NCBI GenBank assembly: GCA_017387565.1
Contig: JAFOEY010000044.1
Location: forward strand, 1-64,000
Origin: Lachnospiraceae bacterium
GTDB taxonomy: Bacteria; Bacillota; Clostridia; Lachnospirales; Lachnospiraceae
Direction: 5' to 3'
Length of the DNA stretch: 64,000 nt
The position numbers were made by a program, and so were the translations under genes. Numbering within the stretch: the first letter of the stretch is position 1; each line of letters opens with the position of its first letter. Shown piece by piece: positions 34,596 through 42,653 of the stretch. The notes beneath the pieces are model-generated. The model saw only the letters and a program-made list of their open reading frames with translations, was not told where the DNA came from and did not search any database.

Positions 34596-36112
34596 ATGGA
34601 AGAAAAAAGTGGAGTTTTGATTCAAAACGAAAAACAGGCAAACAGAGCCGTAGCAAAAGTCATGCAGATTACATTTGTGATGTTTACTTTAGTTTATTTG
34701 CTGAATGTATTTGGAATTTTTGTTGTCGATATGGGAATCATGACGTTTGCATATATTGTCGGATCGATTTTATTATGGATTCCGACTTTGATTGTATTCG
34801 TCGGAAAAAATCAGCAGCCATATGTGAAATATATTTTAATCATCTGTGCAGTTATATTCGTTACGGTTGCGGCAACTACCTTAGGATATCACGTTGTTTT
34901 GCTATATATCTATGCGATTGCCATCGCAAGCCTTTATTTTTCCAAAAAACTGAATATATTGACTACCGTATTATCGGTTGTGGGAGTATCGCTCGGACAG
35001 TGGCTGGATTTTGTTTTGAATACGCTGCCGGATAAGAATTTCCCAAATTTATATAAATTGTTTGTATATGGAATTTTACCAAGGGCATTGGTTTTAATTG
35101 CCATTGCTGCTATTTTTACCATGTTATGCGAAAGAACAGCCGGAATGTTGTCTAATCTTCTGAATGCCGAAGAGCAGGAGAGAATGATGAATCATATGAA
35201 GCAGATGCAGGAACAGTCCAAACAGACTTCGGACGAATTGCTGCAAATGGTAAAAGAACTGTCTGTTATTACAGAGTCCTCTATGAAAGCAAATGAACAG
35301 ATTACGGATGAGACAGGCAGTGTGCTGCAGTCCTTTAGTGAAAATACGAAAGAAATCACCGGTATGAATGAGCGGACACAGGACATTCATGCCCGGTTGC
35401 TCGCACTTGGTACTATGAATGAACAAGTTGCTGAGTTAGCAAAACAGGTTAATTTGACAACAAAAGAAAATCAGGAAAAATGGACGATGCAACGAAGAGC
35501 ATGGAAAAGATACATACAAGCGCGGGTCAGTGTAAGGATGTTATTCTGGAATTAGGTGAGAAATCAAAAGAAATTCTGGATATTATACGCGTGATTACCG
35601 GAATTTCCAATCAGACAAATATTCTGGCATTAAATGCATCCATAGAAGCAGCAAGGGCCGGAGAACACGGTAAGGGATTTGCGGTTGTTGCCGGACAGAT
35701 TCAGAAATTGTCTGAGCAGACAAAAGCAGCCGTTGATAATATCGGAAAAATTGTAACAGAAGTTGTTCAATATACAGATAATGCTGTTTCCGTTATGGAG
35801 CAGAGTGTTCAGTTGACCAAGGCCGGAATGGAAAGAATTGAAGAAGTTGGTAATTCCACAGCTTTGATTACCGCCTCCAATAGCCAAATGTCTGATCAGA
35901 TTTTGGAAATGGATAAGACAGTGGAAAATATTAAGTCCCAGAGTGATGAAGTGGCCAAAGGAATGGAACAGGTGCACTCCAATACACAGGGAAATTATAA
36001 TGCAGTGGAGCATGTTGCTGCCGCAACCCAGGAGAATACTGCCGGTGTGGCAGAAATTGAAAACCTGGTAGAGAGAATTAAAGTGCTTGCATACAAAGCA
36101 GCCCAAAGTTAA
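34596..36112 (+). pseudogene. Methyl-accepting chemotaxis protein, frameshifted
   Basis: From ATG 34596 (GGAGGG upstream) the first frame encodes an N-terminal domain of six TM segments and a linker, then fails at 35555 with a nonsense tail. A second frame from ~35480 gives the signalling domain with the hairpin tip NQTNILALNASIEAARAGEH and GKGFAVVAGQIQKLSEQT. One extra A in the 5-A run 35476-35480 would join ...NQEK to MDDATKSMEK and give a ~505-residue receptor without a classic extracellular ligand domain. Either an inactivated gene or a base-call error. Confidence 0.85.
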
Positions 36113-36165
36113 GGATAAATGGTCTTTTACCCTTAGCTTTGTAAAAAAGAGGAAGGGAAAAGAAA

Positions 36166-37509
36166 ATGAAGAATATAGCGAAAAAAGAATATTTAAAAAG
36201 ACTGCTGATCATTGCTGTCCCTATCATGTTAAGCAATCTGATCAGTCAGGTACAAATGTTGATCGACAGAATTTTTCTCGGTCATGCAGATAATTTATAT
36301 ATGAGCGCACTTTCCAATGTTACATCATCGATATGGACAACCGTGTCCTTTTGCTTTTCTTTGTCTGTAGGTGCCTCTATTTTAATCAGTCAGAATGTCG
36401 GAGCCAATAACAGAGACCGAGTGGAAGAATATGCCGGAGCCCTGATTAAGTTTAATAACATTGTTCCGGTATGTCTGTTTTTCTTCTGGTTTTTCTTATC
36501 GGAATATGTTTTCCGGATCATGCACGTGTCAGAAAATCTGATGCCGCTTTGTATAAGCTATGCGAGATTTTATGCACCGGTTTTTCTATTAACAGGATTG
36601 GCGGCGTCGCTTAGTGTCATTCTTCAGACCTCCAATTATACAAAACCGATGATTATTTACGGAATGATCCGGGCCGGATTAAATATTATCTTGGATTATA
36701 TTTTGATTTATGGAAAATTGGGATTGCCGGCACTTGGAATCACAGGTGCAGCGATTGGAACCACCATTGCTGAATATGTGGGAGGCATGTATGTTTTATT
36801 TGTCTTTTTTACCAATAAAAAGCTGATTACACGCCCTACTTTCCGGAGTATCAAAGGAGCAAAGCTCTTTACTTATCTGTCTTCTGCAAAGCTGGGATTA
36901 AATACGGCTTTGGAAGATTTTGCATGGAATTTTGGTAATTTGTTTTTGATACGGTTGTTGAATAACATCAATGAACTGGCAGCTGGAATCTATTCTATTA
37001 TTTTCGGTGTGGAAATTCTTGCGGTTGTGCTGGTTGGTGCCATCGGAAACAGTACGATGACTCTGACTTCGGAAGCGGTCGGAAAAAAAGATGTGGCACA
37101 GTATAAGGGTGTCTGTATCTGCGCTTATGGATTGTGTTCTATCGTATCGGCATTCATGGTGATATTGGGAATTGTTTTTCCCGAGCAAATTGTTGCTGTG
37201 TTTACCAAGGATGCGTCCATTATTGCGTCAAGTGCCATCTATCTTTTTCTTATGGGAATCAATCTTTTTTCCAAGTCGGCAAATATTATTGTCGGAAATA
37301 CCATTCGTGGCAGCGGAGACACACGCTGGATGTTATATACCCAGCTATTAGGAACTGTGGGCATCATTTTAATCAGTTCATTTTTTGTCAACATCTGCGG
37401 CTTCGGAATCATTGGCGTATTTCTGGCCGTATTAGTGGATGAAGCGGTAAGAGCGGCAATCAATTTTTTCCGGTATCTGAGGATTGTGAAAAATTGGAAA
37501 TATTCATAA
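36166..37509 (+). CDS. MATE-family efflux transporter
   Basis: 447 residues with 12 hydrophobic segments in two halves; N-terminal AVPIMLSNLISQVQMLIDRIFLG and second-half KLGLNTALEDFAWNFGNLFL are MATE signatures (VDRIFLGH matches the conserved TM1 region). Exports drugs or metabolites using Na+ or H+. RBS GAAGGGAAAAG, ATG 36166. Neighbouring genes give no substrate. Confidence 0.92.
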   Translation: MKNIAKKEYLKRLLIIAVPIMLSNLISQVQMLIDRIFLGHADNLYMSALSNVTSSIWTTVSFCFSLSVGASILISQNVGANNRDRVEEYAGALIKFNNIVPVCLFFFWFFLSEYVFRIMHVSENLMPLCISYARFYAPVFLLTGLAASLSVILQTSNYTKPMIIYGMIRAGLNIILDYILIYGKLGLPALGITGAAIGTTIAEYVGGMYVLFVFFTNKKLITRPTFRSIKGAKLFTYLSSAKLGLNTALEDFAWNFGNLFLIRLLNNINELAAGIYSIIFGVEILAVVLVGAIGNSTMTLTSEAVGKKDVAQYKGVCICAYGLCSIVSAFMVILGIVFPEQIVAVFTKDASIIASSAIYLFLMGINLFSKSANIIVGNTIRGSGDTRWMLYTQLLGTVGIILISSFFVNICGFGIIGVFLAVLVDEAVRAAINFFRYLRIVKNWKYS

Positions 37510-37626
37510 TTTATTTGTATTACTGATTATTTTTGTTTCTTATAGATTAGGAAAAGAATGTAGCACGAAAAGAAAGTGCATAAAATGACAATTAATATAG
37601 AGTAGAGAGAAGTACGAAGGAAATAT

Positions 37627-38120
37627 ATGTTACGAGTAATAGAAAAGACGATGCAAAAACGATTGTGACATGGTGTAAGGACGAAGAGGCTTTTTATAAA
37701 TGGAGTGCCGGAATCATGGGAGAATATCCGCTTACCATACAAAGGTTAGAGGAAGCAACGAATGGAAGAATCGACAATGACCGGTATTTTCCTTTTGTTG
37801 CAGTGGATGACGGGCGTGTTGTTGGATTTTTTACATTACGACATCCGGAAGGTGTAAACGACGAATTGCGTTTTGGATTTGTCATTGTAGATCCGGAAAT
37901 CAGAGGTAAGGGTTACGGAAAGAAAATGCTGCAGTTGGGACTGAAATTTGCATTTGAGGTATATGGTGTAACGAAAGTCTCATTGGGCGTTTTCGAAAAT
38001 AATCCGAATGCGTATCATTGTTATTTCGCCGTTGGATTCCGGGAAACCGGGGAAGTGGAATGGTATGAGATGGGTGATAGAAAGTGGAAATGTATTGTGA
38101 TGGAGATTAAAAGTATCTAA
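37627..38120 (+). pseudogene. GNAT acetyltransferase, frameshifted near the N-terminus
   Basis: ATG 37627 with AAGGA upstream encodes MLRVIEK and then runs out of frame; the main frame (from GTG 37665) continues DDAKTIVTWCKDEEAFYKW-like sequence into a full GNAT fold with RGKGYGKKMLQ (acetyl-CoA loop) and SLGVFENNPNAYHCY. One extra A in the 4-A run 37643-37646 gives an uninterrupted ~165-residue protein. The last codons overlap a 17-bp repeat shared with 39276-39292. Confidence 0.75.
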
Positions 38121-38129
38121 TGCAACGAC
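38113..38129 (+). repeat. 17-bp direct repeat, left copy
   Basis: GTATCTAATGCAACGAC spans the GNAT stop codon. Translated in the third frame it reads KVSNATTF, the C-terminal sequence of the 38649 gene (right copy 39276-39292), so it is a duplicated gene end. 25 of 30 bp match over the extended region. Confidence 0.8.
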
Positions 38130-38188
38130 CTTTAATAGAAAAAGCAGCGGATGATACATGATTTATATTATTAGGAGGAAGGTGCCCT

Positions 38189-38509
38189 ATGTTCCCTTTA
38201 ATTAACAAACGAGAAACCGGAATTAACCTACGTAGAATTATGGACATACGTGGGATTACACCGATAGACGTGCAGGAATATCTTGGACTTGGTTGCGTGC
38301 AGAGTGTATACCGTTGGCTGGATGGTATCAATATGCCAACGATTGACAATCTGTATGCACTAAGTGAATTGTTTCAGGTTCCGATTGATGCAATTGTGCG
38401 TGGAAATAGAGCGCCGATAGCATCGGATGCTGTTATTGAAACGTTTGATTCACAGGAAAAGAGATTGCGTGAATACTATGAGAAGCTGTATGAGAAACAT
38501 GCAGCATAA
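38189..38509 (+). CDS. XRE-type HTH protein
   Basis: 106 residues. GINLRRIMDIRGITPIDVQ, YLGLGCVQSVYRWLDG and MPTIDNLYALSELFQVPID form a lambda-repressor-like HTH (residues ~10-65), followed by a charged helical tail. AGGAGGAAGG before ATG 38189. It starts the accessory-gene patch after the GNAT gene and precedes an unidentified 220-residue protein. Likely a local regulator. Confidence 0.8.
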   Translation: MFPLINKRETGINLRRIMDIRGITPIDVQEYLGLGCVQSVYRWLDGINMPTIDNLYALSELFQVPIDAIVRGNRAPIASDAVIETFDSQEKRLREYYEKLYEKHAA

Positions 38510-38648
38510 AAATGAACTAGGTTTTGTTTTGAACACATCTTTGACAGAAACAAATTGAATTACAAGTTCAATGACATTTAGAATTTCCTCCTTTAAAATT
38601 GCTTTTAGAGATAACACTTTAGAAACAAATTTTTAGGGAGGATTTTTT

Positions 38649-39311
38649 ATGAGCGAAAAGATGTTGATAACACAGGCTCTGGATGAAAGAGACCTGTTAG
38701 TAAAAAAGATAGCAGACAAGATTGCTAAGGCAAGCTTTGTTGATACGATTAAGCTAAATGAAGAAAAAGTTTATGCAAAACGAATTAGCAAGGAAGAGTA
38801 TGCCAAGGAAGCGGAGTCGGCATATCAACAGATTGTTGATTTGATTGATCGATTCCAAAAGATTGACGCTGCCATTGTTGCTTCCAATGCGAGGACAGAA
38901 ATTACTACTTCTTATGGAACCTTTACGGTTGCCGGGGCTATCTCCCTTAGAAGCAGACTTCGCTGCATGGGCGCTTATGGTGCTGACGCGGATTTTGAAG
39001 GGAGACTTCAGAAAAAGCTGGCAAATGAATATAGTGAGCGTGTCCAGTTTTGTGACAGGAAGAACAGTCAGTTGCAATCCACCGCAGAGGAAATGCGCCT
39101 GAGTATTTTGGGAAAAGACAGTAAGACCAAGGACGAAAAGCCTCTGGGCGTCGTAGAAGCCTATGTAAAGGAGAATACAACGGAACTGGTGGATCCGCTG
39201 GATGTCAAAAAGAAGGTGGAAGCGTTGGAAGAAAAGCGTAACACACTTTTGACAGAACTGGATACACAGATAAAGGTATCTAATGCAACGACTTTTGTTG
39301 AAATAGCATAA
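38649..39311 (+). CDS. Unidentified helical protein, possibly DIP1984-like
   Basis: 220 residues, strongly helical. MSEKMLITQALDERDLLVKK begins like the DIP1984/septicolysin-type proteins (lead helix with ALxERxxLxKKI), followed by ASFVDTIKL and a Thr-rich SYGTFTVAGAISLRSRLRC. TAGGGAGGA before ATG 38649. Its 3' end is duplicated after the GNAT gene (17-bp repeat), and a tRNA-like sequence lies 105 bp downstream. No enzymatic motif is visible; function unknown. Confidence 0.7.
   Translation: MSEKMLITQALDERDLLVKKIADKIAKASFVDTIKLNEEKVYAKRISKEEYAKEAESAYQQIVDLIDRFQKIDAAIVASNARTEITTSYGTFTVAGAISLRSRLRCMGAYGADADFEGRLQKKLANEYSERVQFCDRKNSQLQSTAEEMRLSILGKDSKTKDEKPLGVVEAYVKENTTELVDPLDVKKKVEALEEKRNTLLTELDTQIKVSNATTFVEIA
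39276..39292 (+). repeat. 17-bp direct repeat, right copy
   Basis: Identical to 38113-38129; here it encodes the C-terminal VSNATT of the 220-residue protein. The two copies bracket 1.16 kb holding the XRE gene and most of this gene. Confidence 0.8.
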
Positions 39312-39415
39312 GATTATTTGCCTGCATTACGAAAACCTCAAATCCGGCTTCCCTGTAACAGGGTTACGTTACAAAATACAAGTATACCAAATCTGATTAA
39401 ATTGGGTTGCTAACT

Positions 39416-39488
39416 TTAAAAGAGGCGCAATTGGTTGCGTACATGACTAGTAATCATGAGGTTGTAGGTTCGAATCCTACCTTTAGTT
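39416..39488 (+). ncRNA. tRNA-like sequence with defective acceptor stem (anticodon loop reads AGT)
   Basis: D arm GCGC-AATTGGTT-GCGT, anticodon arm CATGA-CTAGTAA-TCATG, 5-nt variable loop and a perfect T arm GTAGG-TTCGAAT-CCTAC. The acceptor stem is poor (four good pairs near the D arm; a bulge of TTA would improve it) and U8 is not T. So a tRNA remnant, a phage-type tRNA or a tRNA-mimic such as the tRNA-like module of YrlA-type RNAs. A following ~190 nt to 39690 has no ORF but a hairpin ACGGTT/AACCGT near 39533-39560. Confidence 0.55.
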
Positions 39489-39691
39489 AAAAAGTTGGTT
39501 TGAAAATGATGTATTAAAACATCTCTAACTTAACGGTTTTGTGTCTTGTTTGAACCGTCAAAGGTAAATCTTCAACGATTTTGTTCTTGAATGGTTTTAG
39601 GTGAAGTAAAAACTTTCGTGTAGACATAGAAATGTGTTGAAATCCATGAGAAAGGTTCGGGCGGTAAGCCGGTTAGCCGGAGGTAATCCTC

Positions 39692-39883
39692 ATGGCTGTA
39701 ATGTGGGCATATATGAAAAAAGAGGATGGAGCCGTGGCGAAAGCTGCGGCTTTCATTCTATTGAATCGCATAAAAAAGACAGATGTGCTTAAAGATGCAT
39801 ATAAGGATGCCGTATTGGCTGCACTTATCCTGATGATAGAGAAATCCGGAGATGAAGATAAAGATATGTTATCGAATATTTAA
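39692..39883 (+). CDS. Small hypothetical protein
   Basis: 63 residues, MAVMWAYMKKEDGAVAKAAA then a helical hydrophobic segment (AVLAALILMIE) and an acidic tail. GGAGGTAATCCTC before ATG 39692. I do not recognise the family. It sits between the tRNA-like RNA and the first of three related palindromes. Confidence 0.55.
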   Translation: MAVMWAYMKKEDGAVAKAAAFILLNRIKKTDVLKDAYKDAVLAALILMIEKSGDEDKDMLSNI

Positions 39884-39906
39884 GTAACCAAGAAATATAG
39901 TGAAAT

Positions 39907-39931
39907 TTGAGGTGCCAAATTGGCACCTCAA
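39907..39931. repeat. Palindrome 1 (25 bp, perfect)
   Basis: TTGAGGTGCC and GGCACCTCAA arms around AAATT. Same design as palindromes 2 and 3 (TTGA-outer arms, AATTT-like centre). Confidence 0.8.
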
Positions 39932-39942
39932 GTGGAAGTTGC

Positions 39943-39969
39943 CTTGAAGTCGCAATTTGCGACTTCAAG
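39943..39969. repeat. Palindrome 2 (27 bp, perfect)
   Basis: CTTGAAGTCGCAA / TTGCGACTTCAAG around a single T. Its right arm overlaps the -35 region upstream of the holin-like toxin (-10 TATAAT at 39989-39994), so it could act as an operator. Confidence 0.8.
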
Positions 39970-40061
39970 TTTAAGTATCAATTGTAAATATAATATACTT
40001 ACCCGGGTAGTTGGGGGACGTGCTCTCATCCGTTCCGAGCCTTATGGAAAGGATGATGCTT

Positions 40062-40145
40062 ATGAGTACATATGAGGAATTTATGATAATCTTAACCATA
40101 GCGTTACTGATTGTAGCAATTCTGAATGTAAAAAATAAGAAGTAG
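40062..40145 (+). CDS. Type I toxin: putative holin-like toxin (Hol-Tox)
   Basis: 27 residues: MSTYEEFMIILTIALLIVAI then LNVKNKK. One hydrophobic helix with a polar MSTYE start and basic tail is the PF16935 putative holin-like toxin / TxpA-like pattern. AAAGGATGATGC before ATG 40062. The mRNA ends in a hairpin AGTAGCCGT/ACGGCTACT (40141-40183), and a minus-strand promoter 110 bp downstream points back across the 3' end, the normal arrangement of type I modules with a cis-antisense RNA. Confidence 0.85.
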   Translation: MSTYEEFMIILTIALLIVAILNVKNKK

Positions 40146-40250
40146 CCGTCCTGCTCTCTGGAAAAAGTTTAGGAACGGCTACTCTTAGTAGTTTATTAAT
40201 AAATTTTCGCCGGGACGGGTGAAGTGCACTCACCTTCCGACTGCCTTGTT
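40135..40250 (-). ncRNA. Putative antisense RNA antitoxin of the holin-like toxin
   Basis: On the minus strand TTGAAT (40280-40285), a 17-bp spacer and TATAAT (40257-40262) form a good promoter; transcription would start near 40250 and run into the toxin 3' region, ending at the shared hairpin 40141-40183 followed on this strand by TCTTATTTTTT. Layout matches RatA/TxpA-type antisense antitoxins. Ends are estimated. Confidence 0.65.
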
Positions 40251-40333
40251 AAGTATATTATAGGCAATTGTTTTGAAAAATTCAACACAAAATAAAGATA
40301 ACTATTGATAAAACAAGGGAAAGGAAGAATTTT

Positions 40334-40566
40334 ATGAGAGAAATCTTAGCTAACAAAAATAGATGTAAAAAGTGTGGAGATATTATTGAAAGCAAATCTG
40401 GGGGATATTAGATGTTACGGATGATTCGAATTTTGACTGGAATGGATTTTATGAGAAACTGGATCAAAGGTATAGAAAGTTTGAGGATTCCATAAAGTTT
40501 GATGTTAATAATCAAGTGAAGTATAGCTTTGAAAATTTTGTGGACTATTGTTGGAATAATAAATAG
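40334..40566 (+). pseudogene. Broken small gene with a CxxC zinc knuckle
   Basis: ATG 40334 encodes MREILANKNRCKKCGDIIES, then stops at 40411. A second frame from 40411 to 40566 encodes a plausible C-terminal part (DVTDDSNFDWNGFYEKLDQR ...). The expected sequence between the CxxC and this tail (a second CxC and GG region in related small Lachnospiraceae proteins, as I recall) is missing, so an internal deletion with a frame change is likely rather than a single indel. Confidence 0.6.
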
Positions 40567-40570
40567 AAAA

Positions 40571-40597
40571 CTTGAAGTTCCAATTTGGAACTTCAAG
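40571..40597. repeat. Palindrome 3 (27 bp, perfect)
   Basis: CTTGAAGTTCCAA / TTGGAACTTCAAG around T; identical to palindrome 2 except for two core positions per arm. It lies 16 bp before the start of the next gene, next to its ribosome site. Confidence 0.8.
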
Positions 40598-40612
40598 TTG
40601 GAAGGAGGGAAA

Positions 40613-40888
40613 ATGGCTAAGAAATTAATACATATCTGCGAAGTATGCGGCAAGACAGAGATTATGACGCCGGAGGAAGCATTTAACGATGGCTGGGATT
40701 ATCCGCCAAGGATGGGATCATTTGGCATTGTGTCACCGAGGACATGTGGTAATTGCCCTATAAATCTCACAGTATGGTGGGCATTGGTATCTGATAAGAA
40801 GTCGATATCAGAGTTGTCAGAAAAGCAACGAGAAACTATAAAGAGGATTCAGGGAGAACCTGAAAGTATTATACCGAAGGAGAATTAG
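40613..40888 (+). CDS. Small CxxC-containing protein
   Basis: 91 residues from ATG 40613 (GAAGGAGGG upstream). Cysteines at HICEVCGKTE and later PRTCGNCPINLT suggest one zinc ribbon; a central GWDYPPRMGSFGIV is typical of small Lachnospiraceae accessory proteins of unknown role. Just downstream of palindrome 3. Confidence 0.65.
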   Translation: MAKKLIHICEVCGKTEIMTPEEAFNDGWDYPPRMGSFGIVSPRTCGNCPINLTVWWALVSDKKSISELSEKQRETIKRIQGEPESIIPKEN

Positions 40889-40891
40889 ATC

Positions 40892-41000
40892 ATGATACCA
40901 ACATTATACGAACCATTAAGAAATGAACTAGAGGGGGAAGATGATGACTAACCTCGGTGCGTTAAAAGAAATTATTACCAAAAAGGTAATGAAAACTTGA
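40892..41000 (+). other. Two tiny overlapping ORFs (19 and 18 codons)
   Basis: ATG 40892-40951 encodes MIPTLYEPLRNELEGEDDD and ATG 40944-41000 encodes MTNLGALKEIITKKVMKT after GGGGGAAGATG. They resemble starts of longer accessory proteins, so they may be gene remnants. Weak support. Confidence 0.3.
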
Positions 41001-41050
41001 AGCAAAAAAGCGGATATGATATATTATTGTTACCATTATGGTAATAATAA
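40997..41050 (+). promoter_or_regulatory. Promoter and operator of the higBA-like module
   Basis: TTGAAG (40997-41002), 17 bp, TATATT (41020-41025). An inverted repeat (TTATTGTTACCA 41024-41035, TGGTAATAATAA 41039-41050, 11 of 12 paired) covers the start point, as expected for autoregulation by the HTH antitoxin. Confidence 0.7.
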
Positions 41051-41073
41051 AGAAAGGAGCTGAATATAATAAT

Positions 41074-41427
41074 TTGAGTATGACAATTTTGTATAAGAAT
41101 AGAACTGCAAAAGAACAGTTTTGCTCTGAATACAAGAAGAAATGGAGATACCCAGACCAAGTAAAGAAAAAACTTGAGGCAGCAGAGACTTTTATTATTA
41201 ATTCGGACTCCTTGTTGGACGTTGCAAATTATCCACCTTTTCATTTTGAGAGGTTAAAAGGAAATAGAAAAGATGAATGGAGTATTAGGCTTGGCAATAC
41301 TGGATATTGAGTAACAATGATTCCTTGCGACGACAACGGGAATGAAATTGTTGATGGAGACATAATAGCTCAGTGTAAAATGATAAAAATAGTTAAGGTA
41401 ACGGAGGTGTCTAACCATTATGAGTAA
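41074..41427 (+). pseudogene. HigB/RelE-type toxin gene with premature stop
   Basis: Start TTG 41074 or ATG 41080 after AAAGGAGC. Encodes a RelE/HigB-like toxin (KNRTAKEQFCSEYKKKWRYP, ADVANYPPFHFERLKGNRK-type core, DEWSIRLGNTGY) that stops at a TGA, 41308-41310. The same frame then continues with VTMIPCDDNGNEIVDGDIIA and KVTEVSNHYE to TAA 41427, exactly the family C-terminus, overlapping the antitoxin start by 8 bp. CGA (Arg) to TGA explains the break; the lost Arg-containing tail carries active-site residues, so the toxin is probably dead. Confidence 0.85.
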
Positions 41428-42526
41428 TACAAGCGAATATAAGGATATTGTGGCATTTCATCCAGGTTATTATATTGCAGATGTTATTGAAGATATGGGT
41501 ATTAGCCAAGCGGAATTTGCTACTAGATTGGGAACTAATACAAAAACACTTAGTTATCTATTAAATGGGCAGGCAAACATAACAAATGATCTTGCTAAAA
41601 AACTTTCTGCAATGATGGGAACAACTCCAGATATATGGTTAAATTTGCAGAATACTTATGATAAGAAGCTGATTGAGATACAGCAGGCTAAGGACTTTGA
41701 TGAGCAAGCAGAAATAGTAAAGCTTATAGATTACAAGTATTTTATTGAAGTTGTAGGGTTACCAATTACAAAAGTAATGAAAGAAAAGATAGCATATCTT
41801 TGTGGTTGGTTTAAGGTATCTGATTTGAGAATTATGTTAAAACCAGATTTCTTAGTTAATTATAGAACTGGCGTAAACGATGTGAATGAAAAGAATATTA
41901 TTAATTCTAGGGCATGGATTCAAACCGCAATTAATTTCTCACATAGAATTGAAACAAAGCCATATGATGCTGAGAAATTAAAGGCATTTTTACCAGAACT
42001 TAGAGGTATGACCGTACAATCTCCAGAGGTTTTTATACCAAGAATGAAAGAGATATTTGCAGAATGTGGCGTGGCATTTGTGTTATTACCTAATCTTAAA
42101 AATTCTGGAGTTAATGGGGCGGTTAAGTGGATAAACGACGACAGAGTTGTTCTTGCTATGAACAATAGAAGATTAGATGCGGACATTTTTTGGTTTTCTC
42201 TATTTCATGAGATTAGACATGTATTGCAGAGAAAAACAAAGACGATATTTATAAGTTGTGGTGAAAAGGAAATGATAGAGCTAAATGAGAAACTGGAAGA
42301 AGATGCAGATAATTTTGCGACAAATTATCTTATTCCGGTATCAGCATTTAGAAGGTTTGCACCAAACAAATTTACGTCGGATGCCGAGATTATAGCATTT
42401 GCAAAATCAATTGGCATACATCCGGGAATTGTGGCAGGAAGATTACAACACGAAGGAATTTTGCTGCCGAATCGTTGCTCGAAATTTAAAGAAAAGTATG
42501 ATATTAAAATCAATCATACTGCGTAG
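41420..42526 (+). CDS. HigA-like antitoxin with ImmA/IrrE metallopeptidase domain
   Basis: 368 residues. N-terminal HTH (PGYYIADVIEDMGISQAEFA, RLGTNTKTLSYLLNGQANIT) of the HigA/VapI type, then a linker and a C-terminal ImmA/IrrE zinc peptidase domain with FSLFHEIRHVLQ (HExxH) and LEEDADNFATNYLIP. Longer than classic HigA (~100 residues), matching the 'addiction module antitoxin HigA' plus peptidase form in Firmicutes. It remains intact although the upstream toxin is truncated. Likely binds the inverted repeat at 41024-41050. Confidence 0.88.
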   Translation: MSNTSEYKDIVAFHPGYYIADVIEDMGISQAEFATRLGTNTKTLSYLLNGQANITNDLAKKLSAMMGTTPDIWLNLQNTYDKKLIEIQQAKDFDEQAEIVKLIDYKYFIEVVGLPITKVMKEKIAYLCGWFKVSDLRIMLKPDFLVNYRTGVNDVNEKNIINSRAWIQTAINFSHRIETKPYDAEKLKAFLPELRGMTVQSPEVFIPRMKEIFAECGVAFVLLPNLKNSGVNGAVKWINDDRVVLAMNNRRLDADIFWFSLFHEIRHVLQRKTKTIFISCGEKEMIELNEKLEEDADNFATNYLIPVSAFRRFAPNKFTSDAEIIAFAKSIGIHPGIVAGRLQHEGILLPNRCSKFKEKYDIKINHTA

Positions 42527-42653
42527 TTGACATTTACCTCATATTTTATCTCACATATTTATAAAAAAATACGATTTTATGAAAAAATATGTGAGGTAAA
42601 TGCAATATGGTAAAGGACAAGAAATGCAGTAATTTAAAGGGATATGATAACTT

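Noticed and set aside
40334-40566. Fourth homopolymer-type frameshift
   Set aside because: Adding one base does not join the two parts sensibly; the middle of the expected protein is missing, so it was treated as an internal deletion.
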